From Anaeromyces robustus (lineage: Eukaryota > Neocallimastigomycota > Neocallimastigomycetes > Neocallimastigales > Neocallimastigaceae): a stretch of DNA of 55,313 nt. Under the pieces are notes generated by a model. That model was not told the DNA's origin, ran no database searches, and saw only the letters and a list, made by a program, of their open reading frames with translations. The stretch spans positions 67,501 through 122,813 of the forward strand of contig MCFG01000201.1 in assembly GCA_002104895.1 (NCBI GenBank). The letters run 5' to 3'. A program made the position numbers and the translations under genes. This document shows, in pieces, positions 1 to 15,150 of this stretch (position 1 is its first letter; every line of letters starts with the position of its first letter).

Positions 1-240
1 AACAATATTTTTTAAAAAAAAACAAAAATGAAAAATAATTATAATATAGAATGCTTCAATATAAACAAATATATAAATATAAATAAAAAGTTTATTAAGT
101 ATATGAAACAATAAAACTAAAATAAAACTATATTATATTAAATTGTATGCATAAAAGATTTTATATATCCTTTTTTATAATATCACTTTATCACTCTATC
201 ATTTTTATATACTATTATATAATATAAAAAATAGTATTAA

Positions 241-352
241 TTCTAATATAAACAATTCTAACGATAATTATCTTCTAATATAAACAATTCTAATATGATT
301 ATCTTCTAATATAAACAATTCTAATGATTGTCTTCTAATATATAATTCTAAT
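241..352. repeat. Minisatellite, about 31 bp unit, 3-4 copies
   Basis: The core TCTAATATAAACAATTCTAA recurs at about 242, 273 and 304, with a degenerate fourth copy near 334. Copies are joined by a variable ATTATCT-like spacer. No coding potential is associated with it. Confidence 0.75.
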
Positions 353-1002
353 ATAATTATATAGTCTACTGACACACTGTAAAATGTATGATTAATAATT
401 GTACTGTTTATATTCTGATTAAAAAAGTTTAAATTAGAAAAAGAAGTAAAAGAAAAGGAAAGAAAGATATTATTAAAACCGGAATCTGTAATGATAAATA
501 AATAAAATTATGTATAGTCTAATTGTTTTTTTTTTTTTATTTGAATTTTAATTATCTAATTAAAAATATTATTTATCAAATATATCTATTAAAATAACGA
601 ATAACAAATAAAAAAACAACACTTTTTTTTTTTTTCCATTTTACTTTGCTTTACATTATTTAAATATTTTTTTATTTGTTTTAATATAAAATAATAAATA
701 CTTCGAAAAAAAAAAATAAACTTTTTTTTTTATATTTTCATAATAACCAAATTAGTTGACATGCATACAATTTAATTATGTAATACGGAAGGATTAAAGC
801 TTATTTGTTCAATTATTTAATTTTATTTAAATTTATTATATATATTATTATTATATTATTATTATATTATTCAATTAATTATTAATATAATTTATTATAA
901 TTAAATATTTTTATTTAAATACCTTTTAAATTTATATTAATTATGTTATGTACAAGTAAACAATAACAACAACATAACCATCATTAATAAATAAATATGT
1001 AA

Positions 1003-1562
<560 letters not shown>

Positions 1563-2750
1563 GATAATATGTTAAGTAATAAGTAATTAGTATTACTGTT
1601 TAATACGAAACTTTTTTGTTTTGTTTTGTTTTTAAATATTCAATAAGTATTTATGTAAAGTTTTTAATTAATACTCTATAAAAAATAATATATAAAACAT
1701 AATAAAATAAGTATATGTTTTTAGTAGAAAGAAAAAGAAAAAAAATTATTCCATATTTTTTTTCTCTTATTTTATTCATATAATTATTTTATTATTATTG
1801 TTGTATTAAAAATACTTCTTAATAATAGAAGATATTTTAAAAAGGAATTACCTGGATCAAATAAAGATTAGTATTTGATAACAAAGAAAATAAAAGTTTT
1901 ATCGTATCACACTAAAAAATATTTTTTTTCGTTGGTATTTTTTCTAATAGTTTTTTTTTTTTTTTTTTTTTTTTTTTGTACCCGATCTTCAACCTTAAAA
2001 AAGAATCCCGAAATCATTCATTTATTATAATTATTATTGTTGCTATTTATTTTCTAAAAATGGGGCTGTACATAACATAACAAATTTCTATAAAAGTATT
2101 TTACTTAAAAGGGTTTAAATTTATAGAAAAAACAAAAAACATGTAAATTAAAAGTATTTAAAAAAAAAATGATTATACAAAATAATAATAAAAACATAGA
2201 AATATAATAAAATAATTAAATATAATAATTAAAAAAAAATAATTAAATAAAATAGTTAAATAAAATAATTAAATAATATTAAATATATTGTTATATAATA
2301 ATAATAATTCATAATAATAATAATAATAAATAATAAAATATACAAATAATAAAATATACAAATAATACAGTAAATAAAGTTAAAATAAAAAAAAAATATT
2401 GATCAAAATATTGAACACAAAAAAAAAGAAAAATCATTTACCATATTTATACATAAATTTTAACAGCCACATTTTTTTATTTAAAAAAAAAAAATAGAAA
2501 ATAGAAAATACAATTACAGATTTTTTATTGAAAATATTTAATATTAATATTTGATGTAACTCCAAGGTTTTTTTTTTTATTCAGTAAAAAGGATGAATTT
2601 TTCAAATAATATATACTTTTAAATATGTAAAATATAAAATATATTAATGTAATATATGCTTTATGCATACTTTTACATATTTAAATTCATAATAATGATT
2701 ATACATATATATATTTATATATAATACTTATATATAAATACTGTTGTAAG

Positions 2751-2782
<32 letters not shown>

Positions 2783-4034
2783 TATATAAATAAATATATA
2801 ATGATAGAGTAGTTCATAAATTCCAAAAGATTCTATAGAGGTATATATTAACTCCATTAGTGTATAGATTTCGATGAAATTTACTATAATTCATAAGCCA
2901 ATAAAGAAATATATATATAATAAATAATTAGGAGAGACATTGCAAATATAGATAATTTTCTTTTCTTTTTTATTATTAAAAATTAAAACATATTTTAATA
3001 TAGATTGGATATTAGAAAAAAATATTATTTAAGACTTTAATATCCATATATATATTTTTTTTATTTTTTTTTTTTTATTTTTATTTAATAAATAATATAA
3101 TAATTAGAAAATAAATACATAAATAAATAGTAATATATAATGAAAATTAAATAATGTTTATAACATTAATATATATGTAATATTTTTCTATTTTTTTTTT
3201 TTCTAAATACGAATAATAAATTAAGATTTAATAATTAATAAAAAAATTTTCCCATTAAAAATGATTATTATTTTCATATTTTTAATGTTCTAACTAAATT
3301 ATTATTTCTTTTCTTCTTTTTTTTTTTCCATTAATTAAATAGTATTACCCTTTTATTATTTTCTTTTCTTCTCTTTTCTTATTTCCTAAATTTTTAGAAG
3401 TTTTCTATTTCTTCTTTTTTTTTTATAATTTTTTTTATTTATTATTTTTTTTTATAATTTTTTATAATTTTTTTTAATATTTTTATTGAAAAGGAAATTT
3501 AATGCATAAAAGCTGTTTTGGATTTGTTTTGTTTTGTATTTTTATGTATTGTTTTATAATGGATTTTTATATGGATTTTTGTTTTGATTTGAATTTTTTT
3601 TTAATGTTTTTCTTTTGTATATTGGATATTTTATAATTTTTTTCTTTGCTTGTTTCGGATTTATTTTACTTTTAGGTAATAATAAATTTTAATGGTTATT
3701 GTGTTATTGTTGATTATTATTATTATTATTGTTGTTGTTTCATTTTCATTTTTTCTTTTAATTATTTATAAAAAAAGGGAAGAAATGGAAATATAAATTG
3801 TTATTATATTATGAATGGATTTATTATTATTATTATTATTATAGGAATATAAAAGTAATTAAGCTTTTTTTTTTTTTTTTAATTATTCTATTTTAAAAGA
3901 TTAAAACTATTTACATAATATATTAAATACATAATTACTTTTTTTTCATATGTTAAAAAGTTAAAAAAAATTGTTTTAAACATTATTATATATATATATA
4001 TATTTTATTTTGAACTATATATATTGGATTCTTT

Positions 4035-4079
<45 letters not shown>

Positions 4080-4166
4080 TTTTTTAATAATTTCTTCTTA
4101 TTATTATTATTATATATTTAATTTAATTATAGTATTTTTTTTAAATAATTAAATTAAATTAATTTA

Positions 4167-7100
4167 TTAATTTTTAACTTCTTTAATTTCATTTCCATCA
4201 TCATCATCTAAATCTTCATCACTATCAACATCATCTTCATCTTCATATTGTAATTCAATTAAAGCTAAATCAAGACCCCAGACACGACGTTTAATAGCTT
4301 TATAAAGTTCAGAAAAGGCAATAAAGAATATAATTGAAAAAGCAATTAAAGCCCATTGCCATGAAATATAAGTTTGTTTAAATACTTTATCATTAATATA
4401 TGGAATATATGCTGTTGGAAGAATAAGTACAAGACCAAGAAGGAAGGCAAATAATAAAGCTCTATTCATTTTTTGTTTTGTAAAGAATCCACTTTTACGA
4501 TTATGACGACAATTAAAACCATGAATTAAAATTAATAATGAAAGTGTATAAAAGGCTACACCACGAGCTATAAATCCAACATGACATTTATCTTCATCAA
4601 TACCTTCACTATCATTACAACTTATATTATTGGTTAAAAGATCTGATTTATTTTCTGCTATAATAGTAATAATATAAGATATTAATGATAATATACCCAT
4701 AAGTAAACCATAAATCATGGTATCTAATATTAATTCTTTAGAAAATAATGAAGATGAAAGTGGTCTTGGTGGATGATGCATAACATCTTTTGCAGCACGT
4801 TCAACACCAAGAGCTAAAGCAATAGGTGAACTAGTAACCATATTTAAATATAAAATTTGAGCTGGTGACATTGGGAATACAGAATTATTTTGATCTTTAA
4901 AGAATAAACCAAGTACTAAAACAACAACTTCAGAAACATTACCAGAAAGTAAATGAAGGGTAAATTTACCAATATTTGTGAAAATTCTACGTCCAGAAGC
5001 AATAGCAGAAACAATACTTGCAAAATTATCATCGGTTAATGTAATCGATGAAGCTTGTTTTGTAACATCACTACCTCCTTTACCCATAGCAATACCAATA
5101 TCAGCCATTTTAATAGCTGGTGCATCATTAACACCATCTCCTGTCATAGCAACAAATTTTTCATGACGACGATGAAGTGCTTCAATAAGTGTAACTTTAG
5201 TTTGAGGAGTACAACGAGCAATAACTAATGGTAAATAAGTCATAGCATCAAGATCTTCTGGTCTCATATTATCGAAATCAGATGCTACCATAACAACATT
5301 CTTTTTATTCATATTTTCCTTAGATATAATACCAATTTCAGCTGCAATAGCTTTAGCAGTTGCTGGATGATCACCTGTAGCCATACGAACAATAATACCT
5401 GCTTCTTGACACATTCTAACGGATGTAGCTGATTCTTCTCTTGGTGGATCATACATACCAATTACACCAATATAAATTAAATCATTTTCAGCTTGTTCTC
5501 TTGTGGTATCTTCACTATATGAATCTCTTACAGCATAAGAAAGACCTAAAACACGCATACCTCTTGAAGCAAATCTCATCATAAATTTCTTATTTAATTT
5601 ACCAATATCTGGATGAATTGGTAAAATTTGATTATCTTTAGAAATATAATTATTACAAATACCAAGTTGACTTTCCATAGCTCCTTTAGATAAAATAACA
5701 TATTGTCCAGTTTCTTTATTTTTATAAATAACTGTCATACGTTTAACTACGGCATCAAATGGATGTTCCATAACAAATTCAAATTTTTCAGAAATTTTTT
5801 CTTTAGTATAACCAAATTTTTGTGCAAAAACAAGTAAAGCAATTTCAGTAGGATCACCAATACTTTTCCAAGCACTTTCTTCCTTTTCATAGAAAAGTGA
5901 TGAAGTACTACATAAAGCACAAACCATATTAGCATAATGTAAACGTTGACTTTCATTAATTTCAGTAACTGGAACTTCATCGGTATATTTTTTATTACTA
6001 TCTGGTGCTTTTCTTAATAATTTACCTTCTGGAATAATACCAACTCCTGTAACTTCATAATCTTCTTCTCCAAGATAACAACTTTTAACGACCATTTTAC
6101 TTTGAGTTAAAGTACCCGTTTTATCAGAACAAACATCAGTTACTTGACCTAAAGCTTCTAAAGCTGCTAAACGACGAATAATAGCTTTTTCTTTTGCCAT
6201 ATGACGAACACCAACAGCCATAGTTACAGTAACAACAGCTGGAAGACCTTCTGGTAAAATAGCAACCGCTAAAGAAATAGCATATAAAAGAACTTCAGAA
6301 GTAATCTTAAATTTATTAACAGCAAATACAACAATAGCTAAAAGAACGGCAACACCTAATAATAAGAACATCATTCTATCCATAGTTTTTTGAAGTGGAG
6401 TCTTACCACTTTGACTCTTATTTTCACTCTTTTCTAACATAACAGCAATTTTACCAACTTCAGTTTTTAAACCTGTACCAATAACAATACCAATACCTCT
6501 ACCTTTAGTAGCTAAACTATTTTTAAAAGCACAATTAGTTCTATCACCAACAGAAATTTCATTTTCACCTGCTTCAAGTTGATTAATTTGTTTTGTTGCT
6601 GGAACAGATTCACCAGTTAATAAAGATTCATCAATTTCAAGATTAACTGCTTCACATAAACGAAGATCAGCTGGAATAACATCACCTTCTTCTAAATAAA
6701 CAATATCACCTGGTACAACATCTCTACATGGAATAATATTAACTTCATGATTACGTAAAACTCTAGCTGTTGGTGATGACATTTTCTTTAAAGCTTCCAT
6801 AGTCTTTTCAGACTTAAATTCTTGGAAGAAACCAATACCAGTATTAGTAACAATAACAACAATTAATACAATGGCTTCAACCCAATCTTGGACACAGGCA
6901 CTAACAATGAAAGCAATAAGTAAAACAATATTCATTGAATTAAATAAATTACTTAAAAAAACTTTCAATGTTGAGGTTCCAGAGGAACCATATAATTCAT
7001 TAGCACCTACTCTTTGAAGTCTTTCATTAGCTTCTTCTTCAGTAAGACCAGTGGTAACATCTATTTTATATATATTAAAAATTCATTTATTATATCAATA

Positions 7101-7696
7101 AATATAAACAAAAAAGTTTACACAAAAAAAAAAAAAATTAAAAATATTTTAATTTAAAAAAATATATATTAATTAATTATAAATATTAATATGTAATATG
7201 TAATAAATATTAATATGTAATATAATATGTAATATAAATATGTATATAATATGCATATAAATATGTATATAAATTTATGTGTAAAAATATAATATATATA
7301 AAAATTTATTAATGTATAAATAAAAATATTTAAAAAAATATTTCTTTTCTTTTCTTTTTTTTTATTCGCAAATAAAATTATTCTCAATATTTAAATTTAA
7401 ACTGAATTAATTCTTATGATAAAAAAAAAAAATTATATGTTTTATTTTTTTTTATTAAAAAATAATAAATACTCCAACACATAATCATAATAATAATAAA
7501 AAAAAAAAAAAAGAAGAATAATGAATTTTCTTGTTATATATTAAATATAATGTCCATCATATATGAAATAAATATTTATTATCTTTATGAAATATTTACC
7601 AGTATGTAATAATTTTTTGGTCTCATCAACAGTGAGTAAATGATAATCAATTTTTTCTTCCTCTACGGGCTCTATAATAACTTCTTTGTCAGACAT
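4167..7696 (-). CDS. ENA: ENA-like (type IID) P-type cation-transporting ATPase
   Basis: Predicted plasma or endomembrane pump exporting Na+/K+ with ATP. Two exons: 7600-7696 and 4167-7060, with a 539 bp intron (GTAAAT...TAG). Together they encode 996 aa starting MSDKEVIIEP. Domains in order: N-terminal cation-ATPase domain (GLTEEEANERLQRVGANEL), membrane pair M1/M2, actuator TGES (about 181-184), PEGLP in M4 (about 302-306), phosphorylation motif with catalytic Asp345 (CSDKTGTLTQ), nucleotide-binding KGA (about 491-493), TGDHP (about 594-598), hinge TGDGVNDAP (about 672-680), then the C-terminal helices. The end region with PTAYIPYIN, and CHVGFIARG, resemble fungal ENA pumps rather than SERCA. 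The tail is strongly acidic (run of D/E, last 40 residues). ENA pumps usually run 1000-1100 aa, so this is full length. The first Met-less part of exon 2 belongs to the protein: Leu, not Met, lies at 6966-6968. A PMR1/SERCA-like assignment is the main alternative. Confidence 0.9.
7061..7599 (-). other. Intron of the ENA-like ATPase
   Basis: The donor GTAAAT reads from 7599 on the minus strand and the acceptor TAG ends at 7061. It splits codon Asp33 in phase 1. The intron is far more AT-rich than either exon. Joining the exons restores the conserved cation-ATPase N-terminal domain, which supports the model. Confidence 0.88.
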
Positions 7697-10600
7697 TTGC
7701 TTCGTATTAATTTAAAAAAAAGAAATTGAAACGAATATAATGAATTTAATTTGTTCAAAAAAAAAAAACAGAAAAAACAAACAAACAAATATATATGTAA
7801 TATATATTCGTTGATTCAATAGAAAAGAAAAAGAACCCTTTTTTCTTATTTATTTTATTTGAATATTTTTCTTATTAATATTTTATTTCCTCTAAATTTT
7901 ACTGTTATTAATATTATATTTAATTTATTTTATTGTTTGGTTATTTCGAAGAATTTTATTTTTTCAATAGTTTTTTTATATTTTAATATTTATTTCTTTA
8001 AATTATTATCATAATTGTTAAATTGAAATATGGTTTTTAAAACGATAGTTTTTAATGTCGTTTTCTGATTGTTCTTAGGAAAAGTTTATAAATTTAAACA
8101 ATTATTTATTATTGATAAAAAGTAATATTATTACTTATTCATTTAAATAATTTTATTAAAGAAAAAAATAATAATTTTTCTTATTATAATATTTTTTTAA
8201 TAATAATAAAAAAAAATTGCAATTTTTGTTATTTTATTTTATTATATTGTTTAACTTATTTAAAAATAAAAAAGCTCTTAGCAAAAAAAAAAAAAAAACA
8301 ACTAATTTTTTTATTTTGTTTAATAAAAAAAAAAAAAAAAGTTTTTATCTTTTTTAAGTTTATTTAATGTTAAAAAAAATTTTTTTTTTAAATTTTAATT
8401 TTAAATAACTTTCAAGATGAAATAATATTATATTTATAATTGTTTTATTTATTATTTTAATTTTTTTTTATGATATTTAAATATATAATATATGAAAAAT
8501 ATTAACAAGTATATTATTTATAATAATAATTTATATATATAAATATATAATGCCACTCTATATTATTATAATCATTTTAATGAAAATGAGACTTTTTTAA
8601 CTTTTATTAATCAACAAAAAAAAACTTTAATCGTTAATTAGTCTGCCTACACCAAATAATTGATTATTAATTATATGTATTTAAAAATTTTTAAATTCAC
8701 ATAATGTATTATATTCATTAATTTTTTTAAGATAAGTTATCATATGTATATGTTAGGTAAAAAAAATTATAAAAATTTTTATATTTGTAAAAAAATCACA
8801 ATCAAAATAATTAATGTAATATATAATAATTTATATAATAATTATATAAATTATATAAATTATATAAATTATATAAATAATACAACATTAATTATTTAAT
8901 GTATAATATGAATAGTAATATTTAATTCTGTAAAAAGAAAAATGAAAAAGAAAAACAAAAATGTTTCATATAAAACTTAAAATTCTTTATAAAAAAAATA
9001 ATTATTACACTATATATAAAAGTTACACAATTACTATATTATATAGAACATTAATTTATTATATGGATTAAAAAGAATACCATTATTTTATATAGAATTA
9101 AAATAAATATTATTATTATTATTATTAGTTATAATGATTTTCAATTTTAAAATATACCTGTCAAAAAACAAAATTAAAATTTTTATAATAAAAATAATAA
9201 TAAAGAAAAAGCCACAGAGTTAATAAAAAGTAAGATAAAAAGATTAAAAAGATTATAATTTCAAAAAAAAAAAAAAAAAAAAAAAAAATGAATTGAAATA
9301 ATAAAAAATTTCTTTTATTTTTAGTTTTATTGTTATTTTATTGATTATAAATATTCTTACTAATATTATATTTTATTTTTAATTATATATGTATAATTAA
9401 AAATTAATTCATAACAATGGCAATTATAATAATAGTAAATTTTCTTTTTCTTTTTCTTTTTTATTTTTTTTTTCCTTTCCATAAATAATATATCATTAAT
9501 TAATATCGGTCATTTTTTACTTTTCTAATTTTTAATTATAAATATTTTTTTTTTCTTTCATCAAATAAAAAAATAAAATAAAACATCGTGTTTATTCTGT
9601 TTAATTAATTTACATTATTAAATAGAGTATAATTTAATTATTATTATTAAAATAATATATAATAAGTTTACTTTATTAAATAAAGTATAATTTAATTAAA
9701 ATAATATATGTATTATTCTTTAAATTTACTATTAATTTTTTTATAATAATTCATAGACATAATTATTTTAAAGTATTTATTAACATCATTAATTTAAAAT
9801 ATTTATTGTATTTGTATGTTTGGAGAATTGTTAAATAGCATTATATATGAAAAATATTTATTTAGTAGTAAAGTTGAATTTAAAATTTAATAAAAATATT
9901 TATTCGTAATAAATAAAATATGGAAACATAATTAAAATAATTATTAAAGCAAAAAAAAATGTTTAAATAAGAATGGCAAAAAACATATATTTTTTAATGA
10001 TTAATAACTATAAAAATTGTCAAATTAAAATAATATTTAACAATATAAAGCTAATTAAAAAAAAAAAAAATAGCATAATATTCCAAATTTTTTATACAGA
10101 AAATAAATATTCATATTTAAATTCTATAATGTAGTCTTTAATAATTTCTATAAATTGTTTAAATATATATACTTTTCTCCCAACTATAAACTTTTAATAA
10201 ATACATGAACTAATTAAAAAACTATTAAATAATTTATTTATCATTTATGTTTTTCTTTTTCTTAAATATAATAATATAATTAATAGTATATTTTCAATAA
10301 AATAATACATACATTCATTCACATATATATTATGAAATTTATAATATAATATAAACAACGACGGTTTTGTTGGATTTTTTTATTTATTTATTTTTTTTTT
10401 TATTATTATATATAATAATCAAAATAAGGAAATGCTTTTCTTGTTTCTTTTTTTTTTTTTTTTATATAAAAAAAAATATAAAATGAGAATATATTTAACC
10501 TTTATAATACGAATATCAATAAACCGATTATTCTATAATTTAATCCTTTATCTTTAATTTAATCATCTTATTATATTAAAATATTAAATAAATCAATAAT

Positions 10601-12117
10601 TAATTATAATCCGAATAATTCTTTTTTTTTTTTCATAATTCATATTATCTTTTTTTGTTTGATTAACTATCGTTTTTGAATAAAAATTATATATTTTAAA
10701 AATTTTTAAAGTTAACAATATTTATATTTATACATTAATTATTATTTAGCATTAATAATTTGTTATTATTATTTTATTATACACTATTTCTCAATAATTA
10801 TCATTACTTTAAAATAAATTAAGTATTAAATAAAGTATTATAATATAAATCAATAAATTAAAAATTAAATAATAATTTTTCCAAATTAAATTATCATAAA
10901 TAATATAAATTAAATTTAAATTTTTTTTTTTTACTTTAATATTAATAAATTTATACTCAATTATATTGTATTATATATTAAATTATTATTTATAATATGT
11001 TAAAACTATTTATTCAATTGAGATGTCAAAAAAAAAAAAAAATTAGACAATGTCAAAAAATATTTTATAAGTATTTATGAAATAAGATTCTAATAATAAC
11101 TCAAATAACGTAAAACATAAAATATAACAATTTTTTTTTATTTTATATATATATATAAAGAGATATAAAGTTAAATTTGTGAAAATATAGTTTTCTGAAT
11201 AGTTGTTTGAAAGCAATAAATATTTCCAATTAATATAATATTTACTTATTAAACATAATCTTTACGAAAATTTTATTTTTAATATTTAATATTAATGATT
11301 TATTTAAAAATATATTATATTAAGTAAATTCGACTACTTTTTTTTTTTAAACATTTTTTATATTTATTATTAAATTATTAAAAAATAATAATTGTAAACT
11401 TCATTTTTTTTACTCTGACGAATTTAATATTCATTATTAATGAATAATATAATAAATAAAGTTTTATTATAAGATAATTAAATATTATTATTATTTTCTC
11501 ATTAATAAATCATTTATATAATATATGTTTTAAACTATAAACCAAATTGTTTTATATCTTTTTTTTTTTTTTTTTGTAACAAGAAAATCAAGTACTCAAA
11601 TATCATATTTTTTGGTAATTTTTATTTGTGTTATTTTTTTACAATATTTCCATGGTTTTTTTTTCTTTTTATTTTTTCTTTTTTTTTTTTTTTGTACACA
11701 TATAAGAAAAAAAAATTTTTAATATTCTTTGAAATACATTTTTATAATATACAATAGGAAATTTTATTAGCATTTTTTTATTTATTTTTTATTTTTTTTT
11801 TATTTTATTCTATGTTTTTTATTTTTTTTTCTATGTTTTTTTTTTTATTTATTTTATTCTATATTTTTTATTTTTTATTTTTTATTTTTTTTAATAAAAA
11901 AATAAAATGTAGAAAAAACAAAAAACAAAAAACCATAACCTTTATTTTATTAAATTTAAATAAATAAAGAGAAAATAGAGAATATTCCAGAATTATTAAA
12001 GAATTTTATGTATGATAAAACACCCATATTTATTTTACTCCACACTTTTATACTTTAAGATATAGTATGGTAATGACAGAGCTTTTCTGTATAAATAAAA
12101 CAAAAAAAATTACTATA

Positions 12118-12290
12118 AATAAAATAAAATAAAATAAAATAAAATAAAATAAAATAAAATAAAATAAAATAAAATAAAATAAAATAAAATAAAATAAAAT
12201 AAAATAAAATAAAATAAAATAAAATAAAATAAAATAAAATAAAATAAAATAAAATAAAATAAAATAAAATAAAATAAAATAAAATAAAAT
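12118..12290. repeat. (AAAAT)n pentanucleotide microsatellite
   Basis: About 34 almost perfect pentanucleotide units, ended by a poly-A run. It gives a spurious minus-strand frame of repeated FYFIL-like residues. Confidence 0.95.
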
Positions 12291-12779
12291 AAAAAAAAAA
12301 TACAAAATAATATATCTTTTATATTGAAAATGAAAATGATATATATATTTTATATTTATATACAATATATAACATATATAATATATATGTATATTATTTA
12401 TAATTATTTTGTAATAAAATGTATTACAAAATATAAAAAAATAAAGTGCATTAATTTGTATTTAATTATATAATATCAATGTATGTAAACATAATACGTA
12501 GAATCAAGCCATATAATAAATTGTCTGTTACACAATAATGAATAATTAAAATATTAATTTTAATTATTTATATTATCTGAAAATAGGAGTACCTTTTTAT
12601 TTATAAAAGTTTATAATTATTATGTTATAAAAATAATAATAATAATAAAAAAAAAGCCATACTATATCATTATTACTTTTATTATTATTATTATTATTAT
12701 TAAATAAATATATATATCATCAACATAATAATTATTATTCAATAAAAAATAAATGAATAAATAGTAATAATAATAGCAA

Positions 12780-13230
12780 AGAAACAATCGGCCAATTTTT
12801 ATCCTGGTTTTATTCATAATATACATAAATCTTCAGGGCAACAAAGGGAATTTTTTCATTATATTTAAAAATTATTTTACAATCTAATAATAAATCTATT
12901 AATATTACTTTTTTTATTATTATTGTTATAATTGAATATTTTATCATATATATATTATCATTCTTTATATCCTAATTTTTTTTATTTATTATAAAATTCT
13001 TTACTTTTCATTTTTTTTCCAAATTCATATTTAGGATCTTCATTATCAAAATAATTATCTTTTCATCTTTAATATCATGTTGATTTTTCTTATTAAATAA
13101 AAAATTCAATTAATATGTCAATATTAATTCATAACTTTTTACATAAATAACATTAGAATAATCTTCACCATTTTTACATCTAAGATTCTTTCATATAAAT
13201 AGGTCGATCCATAATATTTATGATTGTCCC
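12780..13230 (-). pseudogene. Possible decayed protein-coding gene (unidentified)
   Basis: On the minus strand, four closely spaced segments read as protein-like peptides. They are broken by stops or frame changes. In minus-strand order: 13230-13183 (ending RPIYMKES then stop), 13178-13110 (starting CKNGEDYSNV), 13062-12982 (containing FDNEDPKYEFGKKMKSKEF then stop) and 12854-12780 (containing KIPFVALKIYVYYE, an in-frame stop, then NQDKNWP). The composition (Asp, Glu, Pro, Trp, Cys) and the higher GC differ from surrounding poly-Lys/Asn/Ile/Phe translations. I do not recognise the family. Short exons of a living gene are an alternative, but I could not connect them with splice sites. Confidence 0.3.
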
Positions 13231-14015
13231 TAGACACTAATTTCTATATATAGAAATTCATATGAATTTTAATTTTTACATTAATTATTAATTTATAATA
13301 AAAAATAATTAAAAAAAATTTAATATTGTAAAAAAAAGGTATTTTTTTTTTTAGATTATGTCATCACAACAAAATGTCCTATAAAATAAATATGAAATGT
13401 ACTACCTAGTAAATATTAAATGTATAATAAATATATATAATAAATGTACACTATATATATAATATTATTTGATATTATATAATATTACATAATACAATAC
13501 ATCATAAATGCGCCACATATCAATAATTTTTCAATTGCCACAATATAAATAATTTATAGTTTTTTTTTTTTTTTTTTAGATTTTAATTTATATTGTTTAT
13601 TATTAAATTTATATTATTTCAGGGTGATCCTTTCATTAATAGAAAAATATAAATTAAAAAAATTTTACGTATCTGATTGTATACTTTATTTCTAGCATAA
13701 ATTAAAGATTTTTATTTTTTATTCTTTTTATTATAAATCAAATATCCAATATTTATTTATAATAAGAACTAATAATGATGTAAGGGAGTAAAATATTTGT
13801 AAATAATAAATCAATAAGCAGAAAAATAAACCAAAGATAATAAATATATATTCATTATAAAGAAATTAATAGAAAGCAATAAAAAACAACTTGGTATACT
13901 AAAGTAAAAAACAAGTATAACTTATAAATAAAATTTCTCAATAACATTTTTATAAGCAATTCAAATATTATTTATTTATTAATTAATAAAGTAATAATAA
14001 TAATAATAATTATAA

Positions 14016-14016
<1 letters not shown>

Positions 14017-14070
<54 letters not shown>

Positions 14071-14075
14071 ACAAA

Positions 14076-14134
<59 letters not shown>

Positions 14135-14135
14135 A
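14017..14135. repeat. (AAAT)n microsatellite
   Basis: Nearly perfect (AAAT)n with one CAAA unit near 14069. It grades into (ATATAAAT)-type repeats up to about 14215. Confidence 0.92.
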
Positions 14136-15120
14136 TATATAATTATATAAATATATAAATAAATAGATAAATATATAAATAAATAAATAAACATATAGAT
14201 AAATAAATAAATATATGTTTATTTACATACATATAAACATACATACATAAATACAGTTTAAAATTGAAAATAGAAGATAATTTATTTATCAGATATATAT
14301 GAATATATTGTTTTTATTTTATGTTTGATAATTTCAATAAAAGAAATAAATAATATAAAAATTATAATAAAAATTTAGATATAAAAAGTTTTTAATTAAA
14401 AATAACTATAAAATTCAATCAATATTTTCGATCTAAAATCATATTTCTATAATAAATTTTTTATTTAAGTAATGTAATTATATATGTATACGTGATTACT
14501 AAATATTTTAAAAGCCACATAAAATATAATTTTAAAACAATATATTAAAAATATTGATAAATTAAATTAATAATTACAATAATAAAGTTAAATTAAAAAT
14601 AATATTCTTTTTTTATGTCATTGTGTTTTCTTTTTTTTTTTTTTTTTTTGATGTTCTAATAATTTTATTGCGGTAATGAAAAAAAAAATATTAAGATATT
14701 TAATAAGTAAACATTTAATGGTAGGAATTTAAGTTTGGTAGTCAATAGTTAGTAAAGAATTATTATACTTTTTATGAAAATATTTTTTTAAGAATTATTT
14801 TTTTTTATAATTGTTAAAATAAATTATATATTAATACTATTTTTTATTAAAATAAAAAATGTTTCAAAAAAAATAAAAAAACAAAACAAAACAAAACAAA
14901 ACAACACATACTAAATATGTATATTATAAAATATTAATATAGATACAATATAATAAATATATTAATAAATTAAATGATTATATATAATTACTTTATTTAT
15001 ATTTGTATTATTGAGTCATCATGATAAATAATATGTAATTGTATATGTTAGTGTATCCTTTTTGTTTTATTAGCATATATAACTTAAATATATTAATAAT
15101 ATATTAAAATAATTTTATTT

Positions 15121-15150
15121 ATATTAAATGTCTAGAAGGACATTTAATAT
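15121..15150. repeat. Perfect inverted repeat, 12 bp arms
   Basis: The arm ATATTAAATGTC (15121-15132) is the exact reverse complement of GACATTTAATAT (15139-15150), with a 6 bp loop TAGAAG. It lies in gene-free DNA about 1.2 kb upstream of the xylose isomerase promoter. Function is unknown. Confidence 0.7.
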
